A stretch of 53,401 nt of DNA from an uncultured Chthoniobacterales bacterium (GTDB lineage Bacteria > Verrucomicrobiota > Verrucomicrobiia > Chthoniobacterales > UBA10450): positions 1 to 53,401 of the forward strand of contig CADCTA010000041.1 of assembly GCA_902805675.1 (NCBI GenBank), in the 5' to 3' direction. The position numbers were made by a program, and so were the translations under genes. Shown in pieces: positions 10,808-19,611 of the stretch. The stretch's first letter is position 1, and each line of letters opens with the position of its first letter. Below the pieces are notes generated by a model. The model ran no database searches, was not told the origin of the DNA, and worked only from the letters and a program-made list of their open reading frames with translations.

Positions 10808-10884
10808 AGCCACGGATAAACACGGATTTTCACGGATAGAAGGCTGCTGATCCCATCCGTGTTTATCCGTGTTCATCCGTGGCT
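10808..10884. repeat. CACGGAT-type inverted-repeat element
   Basis: The left arm is AGCCACGGATAAACACGGAT with a third CACGGAT unit. The right arm ends GTTCATCCGTGGCT. About 30-bp arms match at all but a few positions around a 16-bp loop. Each arm is itself three direct CACGGAT units. Transcribed, it would form a long hairpin between the permease at 10898 and the ATPase. Confidence 0.85.
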
Positions 10885-10897
10885 GAAAATTTGGTTC

Positions 10898-13315
10898 CTA
10901 GTTGCGGGCGAGCGCGATCATCGGATCAAGCCGTGCGGCGCGGCGGGCTGGCAGGTAGCAGGCGAGGAGCGCGACGCAGGCGAGCAGCAATGAGATGGCC
11001 GCGAAGGTGAGCGGATCGGCTGCGTTCACCCCGAAGAGCAGGTTTGCGATCAAACGCGTGAGACCGAGCGCGCCCGCCACTCCGACGGCGATGCCGATGA
11101 GAGCGAGCGTCATTCCCTGGCGGACGACCATGCGCAGGACGTCGCCTTTCTGCGCGCCGAGCGCCATGCGGATGCCGATCTCCTGTGTGCGGAGCGTGAC
11201 GCTGTAGGCCATCACGCCGTAGATGCCGACTGCCGCGAGGAGGAGCGCGGCCCCAGCGAAAACCGTGAACAGCTGCATGGAGACGCGGCGCGTGCCGAGT
11301 GAGCTCGCCACGACCTCATCCATGGTGCGGATATTGTAGAGCGGTTGGTCCTTATCGATCGCCTGCACCTCACGGCGGAGCACAGGCACGAAGGCCGCCG
11401 GATCGCCGGCCGTGCGGATCACCAAAGCCATGAAGTTCCAGGACGCATCCTGGGCATGCGGCACGTACATCTGCTCGCCGCTCAGCCGCTCGAGGTTGTC
11501 GGCTTTGGTGTTGCCGACCACGCCTACGATTTCGCGCGGGAATTTCTCGTCACGCCAGATGGTGAGCCGTTTGCCGAGCGCGGCTTCCGGCGAGCCGTAG
11601 TGGCGTTTCGCGAGCGCTTCGTTGATCACGACCACCTTGGGCGCGTTCTCGTTATCGCGTTCTTCGAAAACCCTGCCGGCGAGCACCGGAATCTCGAGCG
11701 CACCAAAGAACTCGCCCGTGATGGTGTAGAAGCTCGCGGAGACCGACTCATCGACCGTCATCGGCCGTCCCTCCGGGATAAACGCGCGGCCGATTCCATA
11801 ATTGCTCGCGCCTAACGGGAGGTTAATACCGCCGCCGACTGCCTGCACGCCGGGCGAACTCTTCAGCCGCTCGGCGAGCTGCCGGAAGAACTCCGGACGC
11901 TGCCCAGTGGAGTTGTATTTCGCGCTGGGGAGCGCGACGGACGTGATCAGCACGTTGCGCGGATTGAAGCCGGGCTGCACTTCCTGCACGCGCAGGAAGC
12001 TCTTGATCAGGAGGCCCGCACCGACGAGCAGCACCAGCGAGAGCGCGACTTCGCCGATCAACAGCAAGCTGCGCGCGTTGGTCCGGCGGTTCCCCTCCCC
12101 GGTGCGGCCGCCTTGTTTCAGTGAGTCGCTGACGTCGAGCTTGGAAGCGTGCAGCGCGGGCGCGAGACCGAAGATGATGCCTGTAAGAGCGGAGACGCCG
12201 AGCGCAAAGGCGAGCACGCCGTAGTCGACGCCCACCTGCTCGACGCGCGGCGTTCCCTCCGGGAGCATGGCCGATAGAACATCAGTAAGCCACACGCTCA
12301 GGAGCAATCCGCCGGTGCCGCCGACCAGCGAAAGCAGGACGCTCTCCGTGAGCATCTGCCTAACGACACGCCCGCGGCTCGCGCCCATGGCGGTACGGAT
12401 GGCGATCTCCTTCCGCCGGCCGGCCGCGCGCGCGAGCAGGAGATTGGCGACGTTCGCGCAGGCGATGAGCAGGACGAAGCCAACGGCGCCGAGGAGTGCG
12501 AGCAAGGATGGACGAACTTCGCGCACGAGCAGGTCCTGCAGGGTGGAGACCGCGGCGTCCCAGCCTTTGTTCGTGTCCGGGTACTCAGTTGCGAGCTGCG
12601 CATTGATGGCGCTGATCTGCGTCTGCGCCTGCTGCACATTCACGCCCGATCGAAGGCGCGCGACGGCCGACCACGAGCGGTTATCGCGGTTCTCCTCCGC
12701 GGGCACCACTCCGGAGGTCATCCAGATTTGTGTCCGGCCTGGATACTCAAATCCCGGCGCCATCACACCGATCACCGTCACCGGCTTGGAGTGAACCAAT
12801 ACCTGGCGGCCAATGATGCCGGCATCCGCTCCAAACCTGCGTGTCCACAGGCCGTGGCTGATGATCGCAACACTTGGTGCGTTCGCCTGATCATCCTCCG
12901 GAACAAAGGCGCGCCCGAGATTCGGCTGCACGCCAAAGACCGAGAAGAAGCCGCTGGTGACGCCAGCCCGCGGCACGCGCTCCGGTTCCGCGCCGTCCGC
13001 TCCAAGGTTGCCGTTGCTGACCCAATAAGCAGCGGTCGAGGTGAAGAGCTCACTCTGCCTGGACCAATCGCCGAAATCCGGGAACGAGATGTTGCTGTCG
13101 TTAATTCCCTGACTGGGATTCCGGCCTTCGAAGTAAACAATGCGTTCAGCGTCCGGATACGGCAGCGGTCGCAGGAGGACGCCGTTGACGAGGCTGAAGA
13201 TGGCGGTGTTAGCGCCGATGCCGAGGCCGAGCGCGATCACCGCTACCGCCGTGAAGCCTTTGTACTTCAGCAGCATTCGAACGCCGTAGCGGATGTCCTG
13301 GAGCAGTGTGTTCAT
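10898..13315 (-). CDS. ADOP/MacB-family ABC transporter permease
   Basis: 805 aa from [22 protein letters not shown]1 with [19 protein letters not shown], MacB periplasmic core, [18 protein letters not shown], second periplasmic domain, then [18 protein letters not shown], ending [10 protein letters not shown]. It starts 30 bp after the stop of the permease at 13346, close enough for one transcript. The start context is CCTATG with no Shine-Dalgarno sequence. Family role: membrane subunit of a tripartite ABC exporter. Substrate unknown. Confidence 0.92.
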   Translation of the reverse strand: MNTLLQDIRYGVRMLLKYKGFTAVAVIALGLGIGANTAIFSLVNGVLLRPLPYPDAERIVYFEGRNPSQGINDSNISFPDFGDWSRQSELFTSTAAYWVSNGNLGADGAEPERVPRAGVTSGFFSVFGVQPNLGRAFVPEDDQANAPSVAIISHGLWTRRFGADAGIIGRQVLVHSKPVTVIGVMAPGFEYPGRTQIWMTSGVVPAEENRDNRSWSAVARLRSGVNVQQAQTQISAINAQLATEYPDTNKGWDAAVSTLQDLLVREVRPSLLALLGAVGFVLLIACANVANLLLARAAGRRKEIAIRTAMGASRGRVVRQMLTESVLLSLVGGTGGLLLSVWLTDVLSAMLPEGTPRVEQVGVDYGVLAFALGVSALTGIIFGLAPALHASKLDVSDSLKQGGRTGEGNRRTNARSLLLIGEVALSLVLLVGAGLLIKSFLRVQEVQPGFNPRNVLITSVALPSAKYNSTGQRPEFFRQLAERLKSSPGVQAVGGGINLPLGASNYGIGRAFIPEGRPMTVDESVSASFYTITGEFFGALEIPVLAGRVFEERDNENAPKVVVINEALAKRHYGSPEAALGKRLTIWRDEKFPREIVGVVGNTKADNLERLSGEQMYVPHAQDASWNFMALVIRTAGDPAAFVPVLRREVQAIDKDQPLYNIRTMDEVVASSLGTRRVSMQLFTVFAGAALLLAAVGIYGVMAYSVTLRTQEIGIRMALGAQKGDVLRMVVRQGMTLALIGIAVGVAGALGLTRLIANLLFGVNAADPLTFAAISLLLACVALLACYLPARRAARLDPMIALARN

Positions 13316-13345
13316 AGGGGAGTCTGGTTCGCGTGCTACGTGGAG

Positions 13346-15805
13346 CTACGCGTTGTGGCCGAGTGCGATCATGGGATCAGCTTTCGTTGCGCGGCGCGCG
13401 GGGATGTAGCTCGCGAGCAAGGCCACGAAGGCGAGCGCGATCGTGACCAGCACGAACGTCGACAGGTCGACTGCGGCGACGTTGTAGAGCATCGACTGCA
13501 ACGCGCGGCTGCTGATTACCGCGAGCACGAGCCCGATTGCGCTGCCGATGGCGACCAGCTTCGCCGCTCGACCGAGGACGAGCAGGAGGACGTCGCGGCG
13601 TTGCGCGCCAAGCGCCATGCGCACGCCGAGCTCGTGCGTGCGTTGCACGACGAGGAACGACATCACGCCGTAGATACCGACCCATGCGAGAACGAGCGCG
13701 ACGACCGCGAAGACGGCGATCAGGACGACGGACAGCCGGCGCGGCGCGATGGAATCGGCCGTGACCTGTTCGAGCGTTCGGACGTTCGCCACCGGCAGAT
13801 CGGGATCGATCTTGCTGATCTCGTTGCGGATCGAGCTGGTGAGTGATCGCGGGTCCTGCGCGCTCCGCACCGTCAGGATCGTGTTGCGGTAAGGATTCTG
13901 GTTGTGGGCGAAGTAGAACTCCGGCTTCACCTCCTGGTCGAGGCCGCGGTGGCGCATGTCACCGACCACGCCGACGATGTTGATCCATTTCACATCCGGG
14001 GCCGTCGGATTGCCGAAGGTGATGCGTTTGCCCACCGCCTCGCCGTCCGGGAACCACTTCTTCGCGAACGCCTGGTTCACGACCACTGCGCCCTGACCTT
14101 CCCATTGGTCGCCTTCGTTCAGGAAACGGCCGCGCAGGAGCGGCACCTTCAGGACGTTGAAATATTCTGGGGTGGTGTTCCGGATTTCTTCGTCCGGATG
14201 AACGCTGCTCAAGCTCGTGTCGCGGCCGTCGATTTCGAACGAGCTGTCGCTGTTCGTGCCGCTGAGCGGAAGAATGGAGGTGAGCGCCACGGCTTCGACG
14301 CCGGGCAATGTCTTCACGCGACGGACCACTTCAGCGTAGAGATCTGCGACTGGTTTGCCGGCCGGGTACTTAATGAGCGGCAACGACATCTCCATGGTGA
14401 GGACGTTCTTCGGATTGAAGCCGGGATCGACGTTCTGCAGCCGCGCGAAACTCTTCAGGAGCAGACTCGCACCGACGAGCAAGACGAGCGCGAGCGCCAC
14501 CTCACCGATGACGAGCGCGTTGCGGATGCGGTTGCGGCGGACGCCGCTGGTCGAGCCGCGGCCACCTTCCTTGAGCGCTTCGGTGAGCTCGGGCTTGCCG
14601 CTCGCCAGCGCCGGGACGAGGCCGAAGATCAGGCCGGTCCCGACCGATACGCCGAGTGTGGCAAGGAGCACGCGGAGGTCGACACTAACTTCGCCGATAC
14701 GCGGGACAGTTTGGGCGCCGATGGAGCGCAGCAAATCCACGCCCCAGTAAGCGAGTAGCACGCCGGCCAGTGCGCCGACCACAGCAAGCAGGAGGCTCTC
14801 GGCGAGCATCTGCCGAATGAGCTGCGTGCGCCCGGCGCCGAGGGCGAGACGGATGGCGGTCTCGCGTTCCCGCGCACCGGCTCGCGCCAGCAACATCGTG
14901 GTGAGATTCGCGCACGCGATCAACAGCACCACGGCCACTGCGCCGAGCAGAATCCAGAGTGCGCTGCGCATTGGCCCGACGACCAGATCCTGCAACGCGT
15001 AGAGCGACGCGCCGAACTTGGTGGACGCCTGGTAGTTCTTCGGATGCAGCGTCATCCAGCCGGAGATCACGGTATCGACCTCCGCCTGTGCCTGCTTGAG
15101 CGACACGCTGGGCTTGAGGCGACCGACAACAATGTAGCTGCGTGAGCCACGATTTTTCAGCTCCTGTTCGGTGAATCCGACCGGCCTCCACATATCAACG
15201 CGACCGGCAAAGGTGCCGCCCTGCACGCCGAAGAGTGGCAGCGGGAACTCGAATTGCGCTGGCATGATCCCGACGACGGTGACGCTGCGGCCATTGATCT
15301 GAAGCTGCCGGCCAACGAGCTGTGGATCGGAGTTGAAACGCCGACGCCACAGACCCTCGCTGATGACAACTACGTCATTCTTGCCTTCGCCCATCTCTTC
15401 GGCGTTGAAGAGGCGGCCTTTGATCGGCTGCACGCCGAGCACCTGGAAGACGCTGGGCGTGAGAACCGCGCCTTGAATGCGCTCAGGCATGTCGCCGCCG
15501 GTGAGGTTGAAGTTCGAATAGGTGAACGCGCCGACGCCTTCGTAGCTGGTCAGCTGTTTCTCGTAGTCGAGATACTCCGGCACGGAGACAGGAATCTGGT
15601 CGAGCCCCATGGCGCTGAATTTCTCGAAGAGCAGCACGAGCTTCTGCGGATCCTTGAAGGGGAGCGGCTTGATGAGCAGCGCGTTGACGAGGCTGAAGAC
15701 GGCGGTGTTTGCCGCAATCGCGAGCGCGACGGTGATCAGCGCGACAGCGGTGAAGCCGGGGGTTTTGAGGAGCGCGCGGATGGCGAATTTGAGTTCCTGG
15801 AGCAT
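13346..15805 (-). CDS. ADOP/MacB-family ABC transporter permease
   Basis: 819 aa starting MLQELKFAIRALLKTPGFTA. TM1 uses LAIAANTAVFSLVNALLI rather than [10 protein letters not shown]. The first FtsX block is CANLTTMLLARAGARERE, a divergent form of [12 protein letters not shown]. The C-terminal block has [18 protein letters not shown] and the protein ends ADPMIALGHNA. Periplasmic core domains are present between the FtsX blocks. It is followed 30 bp downstream by another permease and preceded by a double-hairpin repeat. Function inferred as exporter permease; the substrate cannot be told. Confidence 0.92.
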   Translation of the reverse strand: MLQELKFAIRALLKTPGFTAVALITVALAIAANTAVFSLVNALLIKPLPFKDPQKLVLLFEKFSAMGLDQIPVSVPEYLDYEKQLTSYEGVGAFTYSNFNLTGGDMPERIQGAVLTPSVFQVLGVQPIKGRLFNAEEMGEGKNDVVVISEGLWRRRFNSDPQLVGRQLQINGRSVTVVGIMPAQFEFPLPLFGVQGGTFAGRVDMWRPVGFTEQELKNRGSRSYIVVGRLKPSVSLKQAQAEVDTVISGWMTLHPKNYQASTKFGASLYALQDLVVGPMRSALWILLGAVAVVLLIACANLTTMLLARAGARERETAIRLALGAGRTQLIRQMLAESLLLAVVGALAGVLLAYWGVDLLRSIGAQTVPRIGEVSVDLRVLLATLGVSVGTGLIFGLVPALASGKPELTEALKEGGRGSTSGVRRNRIRNALVIGEVALALVLLVGASLLLKSFARLQNVDPGFNPKNVLTMEMSLPLIKYPAGKPVADLYAEVVRRVKTLPGVEAVALTSILPLSGTNSDSSFEIDGRDTSLSSVHPDEEIRNTTPEYFNVLKVPLLRGRFLNEGDQWEGQGAVVVNQAFAKKWFPDGEAVGKRITFGNPTAPDVKWINIVGVVGDMRHRGLDQEVKPEFYFAHNQNPYRNTILTVRSAQDPRSLTSSIRNEISKIDPDLPVANVRTLEQVTADSIAPRRLSVVLIAVFAVVALVLAWVGIYGVMSFLVVQRTHELGVRMALGAQRRDVLLLVLGRAAKLVAIGSAIGLVLAVISSRALQSMLYNVAAVDLSTFVLVTIALAFVALLASYIPARRATKADPMIALGHNA

Positions 15806-15817
15806 AGGTGGGATTAA

Positions 15818-15957
15818 GGTAGGGACGGCGCGCTGCGCCGTCCGAGCGGCGTGGTGACGGTTGAAAATGTGGCGCTGTTCCCCGACGTGGTGGATGCGGC
15901 AGGCGCGTGCACATGAGCTGCCACGCGCACCGGACGTCGCGGCGCGACGTCCCTACC
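15818..15957. repeat. Composite repeat: two perfect hairpins in inverted orientation
   Basis: The outer ends are GGTAGGGAC (15818-15826) and its inverse GTCCCTACC (15949-15957). Inside the left end is a hairpin with 9-bp arms, GGACGGCGC-GCT-GCGCCGTCC (15823-15843). Inside the right end is GGACGTCGC-GGC-GCGACGTCC (15932-15952). Both stems are perfect with 3-nt loops. No ORF. Confidence 0.85.
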
Positions 15958-15995
15958 ACGCATGCGAGCTGCCGTGTCGAATGTCGGCTGCATGA

Positions 15996-18410
15996 TCATT
16001 CGTGACGCAGCGCGACGATCGGATCGAGGCGCATGGCGGTTCGCGCCGGGATGTAACAGGCGACCAGACCGACGGTGAAAAGCAGCGCGCCGACGATGAC
16101 GAAGCTGAGCGGATCGTGCGCCGAAACTTCGAGACTGCTCGCCATTAACTTGGTGAGGAAGTAGGCGCTGAAGAAGCCGATCGCGAGCCCAACGACGATG
16201 AGTCGCAAGCCCTGGCCCGTGATGAGGCGCAGCACGTCGCTGGATTGCGCGCCAAGCGCGATACGGACGCCGATCTCCTGGGTGCGCTGGCGCACGGAGT
16301 ACGACATCACGCCATATAAGCCTAACGAGGCGAGGAAGAGCGCCAGCCCGGCGAAGATGGCGAACATCCAGCCAAAGAAGCGCTTCTCCCAGTAGGACTC
16401 GGCCACGACTTCTTCCATGGAGAAGATGTTGTAGATCGGGATGTCTTTGTTAACCGAGAGAACGGTGGTGCGCGCGACGTTGACGAACGCTTTCGGGTCG
16501 CTCTTCGTCCGCATCGCCACGGAGAGGAACCACTGCGGGTTCTGGTACGCGCACGTGTAGACGCCGGGCAGGAGGCGACGCTTCTCGCGCTGGTCGTAAA
16601 CGACGTCGCGAACGACGCCGACGACGGTGAGCCATTGCGGCTCGTCGCCAAGCTTTTCGAACTTACGAATTTGCCGGCCGATCGGGTCCTGATGGGGAAA
16701 CCACGTGCGCGCGGCACGTTCATCGATCAGCGCGACCCGCGGTGCGGCTTGCGTGTCGGCAGCGGAGAAATCGCGTCCGCGAAGAACTGCGATGCTACAC
16801 GCCTGCAGGAAGCCGGGTGTGACGGTGGTGACATTCCCCATCCGCGCGTCCTGGAGTTGCTGCGGCTCCGTATCGCCTTCGAGAACGACGCCGAAGTCGC
16901 TCGTGCTGCCGCTCGCGGGCAGTGAAGTCGTCGCGCCGGCGGCTTCGACTCCGGAGATGTTTGCGAGCCTCGGAATCAATTGCTCGAAGAAGCGCCCGGC
17001 TTCCTCTTTGTCCGGGTACTGCATCTGCGGCAGGCCGACGCGGAACGTGAGCGTGTTCCGCGGATCCATCCCGAGGTCGGACTTCTGGATAGCCATGAAG
17101 CTGCGCAGCATGAGCCCCGCGCCGATCAGCAGCGTGAGTGCGAGAGCGACTTCAGCGACGACAAGAACGTTGCGCACGCGCTGCGATTTCCCGCTGGCTG
17201 CGCCCGTGCGGCCGCCCTCCTTTAGCGCGTCGACGAGTTGCGGATTCGACGCTTGCAGCGCGGGAAGCAATCCGAAGACGACGCTCGAGAGAATGCCGGT
17301 GATCAGCGCGAAGATGAAGATGCGCCAGTCGAGATCGAAGCGAACCCAGAATGGAAGCTCGGTCGGGATCGCCGCGACCATGAGGTCGATGCCCCAGACG
17401 GCGAAGATCAGCCCGAAGACGCTGCCCGCGGCTCCGAGCACCAGGCTTTCGGCGAGCAGGCCGCGAATGATGGCACCGCGGCTCGCGCCCAGCGCACAAC
17501 GGACTGCTACTTCGCGCGTCCGAGTCGCACCGCGCGCGAGGAGCAGGTTGGCGACGTTCGCGCAGGCAATCAGATGCACGAAGATGACCGCACCCATGAT
17601 GAGCAGGACGAGATCCTTGCCTTCCTCCGCCATCTTCTCGCGGTAGTACTTAATGCGGACGTTTGAGCCGCTGTGCGTGGCGGGATGCTCGGTCGCAATG
17701 CGGCCGCCGATCGCCTGCAGCTCGGCCGTCGCCTGCTCGAATGACACGCCGTCCTTCAGCCGGCCGATGCTATCGAGGAAGAACTCGCTGCGCGTGTGTT
17801 CTTGCTCGGTGAACTGCAGCGGCATCCAGATGTCGTTCCGCTCGGGGAAACGCCAGCCCCGCGGCATCACGCCGATGATCGTGACCTGGCGTCCGTTGAT
17901 CGGCACCTGCTTGCCGACGATCGATGCATCGCCGCCGAAAAGATTCTGCCAAACGTGATAGCCGATGAGAGCGACCGGCGCGGCGTTCAGGTCGCTTTCG
18001 TCGGCGCGGAAGTTACGTCCGAGGATCGGCTGCACGCCGAGAAAGGAGAACGTCTCGGCGGTGATATTCGCGCCGAGGAACCGCTCGGGCGTGTCGCCAC
18101 TCGTGACGATGAAGGTGGCGTTCTGCCAGACGCCAAGCCCGTCGAGCGTCGTCGCCTGTTTCTTGATGTCGAGGTAATCAGGGAATGAGAGCTCGCCGTC
18201 GTCTTCCGGCATTTTCGTCTGGTAGGGCGTGACGAAGACCAGCCGGTCCTGGTTCTGCATGAACGGGAACGGCCGCAGAATGACGGCGTTCACGATTGAG
18301 AATGCCGTCGTGCTCGCGCCGATGCCGAGCGCGATCGCGAGCACCGCGATGATGGTGAATCCCGGCGTCTTCACGAGCAGCCGGATGGCGTACTTGAAGT
18401 CGGCGATCAT
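15996..18410 (-). CDS. ADOP/MacB-family ABC transporter permease
   Basis: 804 aa from ATG 18410 (MIADFKYAIRLLVKTPGFT). An in-frame start 12 bp upstream (18422) is less like the sister genes. TM1 has LGIGASTTAFSIVNAVIL. The MacB core follows, then [18 protein letters not shown], a second periplasmic domain, and TQEIGVRIALGAQSSDVL, ending LDPIVALRHE. This is the permease nearest the ATPase at 18826 and the adaptor at 19612, hence the likeliest direct partner of both. The ATG overlaps by 4 bases the stop of a short secreted-peptide ORF. Confidence 0.92.
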   Translation of the reverse strand: MIADFKYAIRLLVKTPGFTIIAVLAIALGIGASTTAFSIVNAVILRPFPFMQNQDRLVFVTPYQTKMPEDDGELSFPDYLDIKKQATTLDGLGVWQNATFIVTSGDTPERFLGANITAETFSFLGVQPILGRNFRADESDLNAAPVALIGYHVWQNLFGGDASIVGKQVPINGRQVTIIGVMPRGWRFPERNDIWMPLQFTEQEHTRSEFFLDSIGRLKDGVSFEQATAELQAIGGRIATEHPATHSGSNVRIKYYREKMAEEGKDLVLLIMGAVIFVHLIACANVANLLLARGATRTREVAVRCALGASRGAIIRGLLAESLVLGAAGSVFGLIFAVWGIDLMVAAIPTELPFWVRFDLDWRIFIFALITGILSSVVFGLLPALQASNPQLVDALKEGGRTGAASGKSQRVRNVLVVAEVALALTLLIGAGLMLRSFMAIQKSDLGMDPRNTLTFRVGLPQMQYPDKEEAGRFFEQLIPRLANISGVEAAGATTSLPASGSTSDFGVVLEGDTEPQQLQDARMGNVTTVTPGFLQACSIAVLRGRDFSAADTQAAPRVALIDERAARTWFPHQDPIGRQIRKFEKLGDEPQWLTVVGVVRDVVYDQREKRRLLPGVYTCAYQNPQWFLSVAMRTKSDPKAFVNVARTTVLSVNKDIPIYNIFSMEEVVAESYWEKRFFGWMFAIFAGLALFLASLGLYGVMSYSVRQRTQEIGVRIALGAQSSDVLRLITGQGLRLIVVGLAIGFFSAYFLTKLMASSLEVSAHDPLSFVIVGALLFTVGLVACYIPARTAMRLDPIVALRHE

Positions 18411-18634
18411 AAACGGAGCCACGACGCAGCACGTGCGTCCTGGGGTGGCCGGCAGCCGGGCGTCTTCCCTGCGGGTCCGTGTGAAGAGGAGACGCGGCCG
18501 TCCTGCCCAACGCTCGAGTGTGCCCGCGACCTATCCTGCGACGAGGCCGGCGAGGTACCGGTCGGTTTGAGAGCCCTGGTGCTGACGACCGCATTAGCGA
18601 TCAGCAGGAGCAGGACAACAACCGCGCGATTCAT
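18407..18634 (-). CDS. Possible short secreted peptide
   Basis: A 75-codon frame beginning MNRAVVVLLLLIANAVV, a plausible signal peptide, followed by a Ser/Pro/Gly/Arg-rich tail without recognisable motif. Its TGA overlaps the permease ATG (ATGA, 18410-18407), which is typical of translational coupling. It occupies most of an otherwise empty 400-bp gap (18423-18825), whose other half is an inverted-repeat element. Chance is possible: no homologue comes to mind and there is no Shine-Dalgarno sequence. Confidence 0.3.
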   Translation of the reverse strand: MNRAVVVLLLLIANAVVSTRALKPTGTSPASSQDRSRAHSSVGQDGRVSSSHGPAGKTPGCRPPQDARAASWLRL

Positions 18635-18665
18635 CGGCGTGTCAGGATTGGCCGCGGGCTACGTT

Positions 18666-18818
18666 GTCATTCCGAGCGAAGTCGAGGAATCCCGCCGCTC
18701 CACCCACAGCACAGGCCACGGGATGTGAGCGGTTCGCTCCCGCTCACCGCCCCTTCGGGCTTCGTCCATGTCGCACCGCTCCCGCGGGCTCCATTCTCGA
18801 CTTCGCTCGACATGACGG
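18666..18818. repeat. Interspersed inverted-repeat element, GTCATTC family, copy 4
   Basis: The left arm GTCATTCCGAGCGAAGTCGA continues GGAATCCCGCC. The right arm is TTCTCGACTTCGCTCGACAT followed by GACGG. The arms pair well over about 24 bp. The roughly 90-bp loop contains a smaller stem around GTGAGCGG and CCGCTCAC. It lies between the ATPase and the permease region. Confidence 0.8.
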
Positions 18819-18825
18819 CTCCTCG

Positions 18826-19572
18826 TTAGGCCGCCATCCGATCTTCCACGACGCGACCGTCGAAGAGATGGACTGTGCGATCGGCGTGCTGCGCGAACCG
18901 AACGTCGTGCGTGACCATGCAGATGGTCGCGCCGCTGGCGTGCAGTTCCTTGAGCAGATCCATGACCGCCTCGCCGTTGCGCGAATCGAGGTTACCCGTC
19001 GGTTCGTCCGCGAGGAGGATGGCTGGCTTGCCGGCGAGCGCGCGGGCGACAGCAACGCGCTGTTGCTGACCGCCGGAGAGCTGACTCGGCAGATGCTTCG
19101 CACGATGGCCCATGCCGACGCGCTCGAGCGCTTCGAGCACGTGCGCCTTGCGGTCGCTCGCGCCCATGCCGCGATAGGTCAGCGGCAGCTCGACGTTCTC
19201 GTAAACGGTGAGGTCGCCGATCAGGTTGAACGACTGGAAGATGAAGCCGATCTCGCGATTGCGGATGCGCGCGCGATCGGGGAACGAGAGGTTCGCAACC
19301 TCAGTGCCCTTGAGCGAGTAGCTGCCGCCCGATGGGGTGTCCAGCAATCCAAGAATGGAGAGCAGGGTGGATTTACCGCAGCCCGACGGCCCGGCGATCG
19401 AGATATACTCGCCCTGGCTGATGTCGAGGTGGATGCCTGAGAGCGCGTGCGTTTCGACTTCGTCGGTCAGGAAGACCTTCGTAACGCCATCGAGTTTCAG
19501 GAGGGTGGTTCCGGTCGCGCCGGAGCGCGGGGTCGGATTGCTGGTTTGGGTTTCTTCGTCAGTGGTGGGCAT
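18826..19572 (-). CDS. MacB/LolD-like ABC transporter ATP-binding protein
   Basis: 248 aa. After a polar leader of about 25 residues rich in Thr and Pro comes a complete ABC ATPase: Walker A GPSGCGKST, Q-loop IFQSFNLIGDL, signature LSGGQQQRVAVARAL, Walker [15 protein letters not shown], switch His in VTHDVRFAQH. Known role: hydrolyses ATP to drive MacB/ADOP-type permeases. It lies 39 bp downstream of the adaptor gene and upstream of three permeases, the classic adaptor-ATPase-permease order of MacAB systems. It probably shares the sigma-54 transcript starting near 21333. Confidence 0.95.
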   Translation of the reverse strand: MPTTDEETQTSNPTPRSGATGTTLLKLDGVTKVFLTDEVETHALSGIHLDISQGEYISIAGPSGCGKSTLLSILGLLDTPSGGSYSLKGTEVANLSFPDRARIRNREIGFIFQSFNLIGDLTVYENVELPLTYRGMGASDRKAHVLEALERVGMGHRAKHLPSQLSGGQQQRVAVARALAGKPAILLADEPTGNLDSRNGEAVMDLLKELHASGATICMVTHDVRFAQHADRTVHLFDGRVVEDRMAA

Positions 19573-19611
19573 GGTGGGTTTGGGTTTGTTTTGGGAGACG
19601 GTTTGTGGGGG

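Noticed and set aside
12728..13846. 372-codon plus-strand ORF across two permease genes
   Set aside because: Arg/Asp/His-rich shadow of two well-supported genes on the other strand; no domain.
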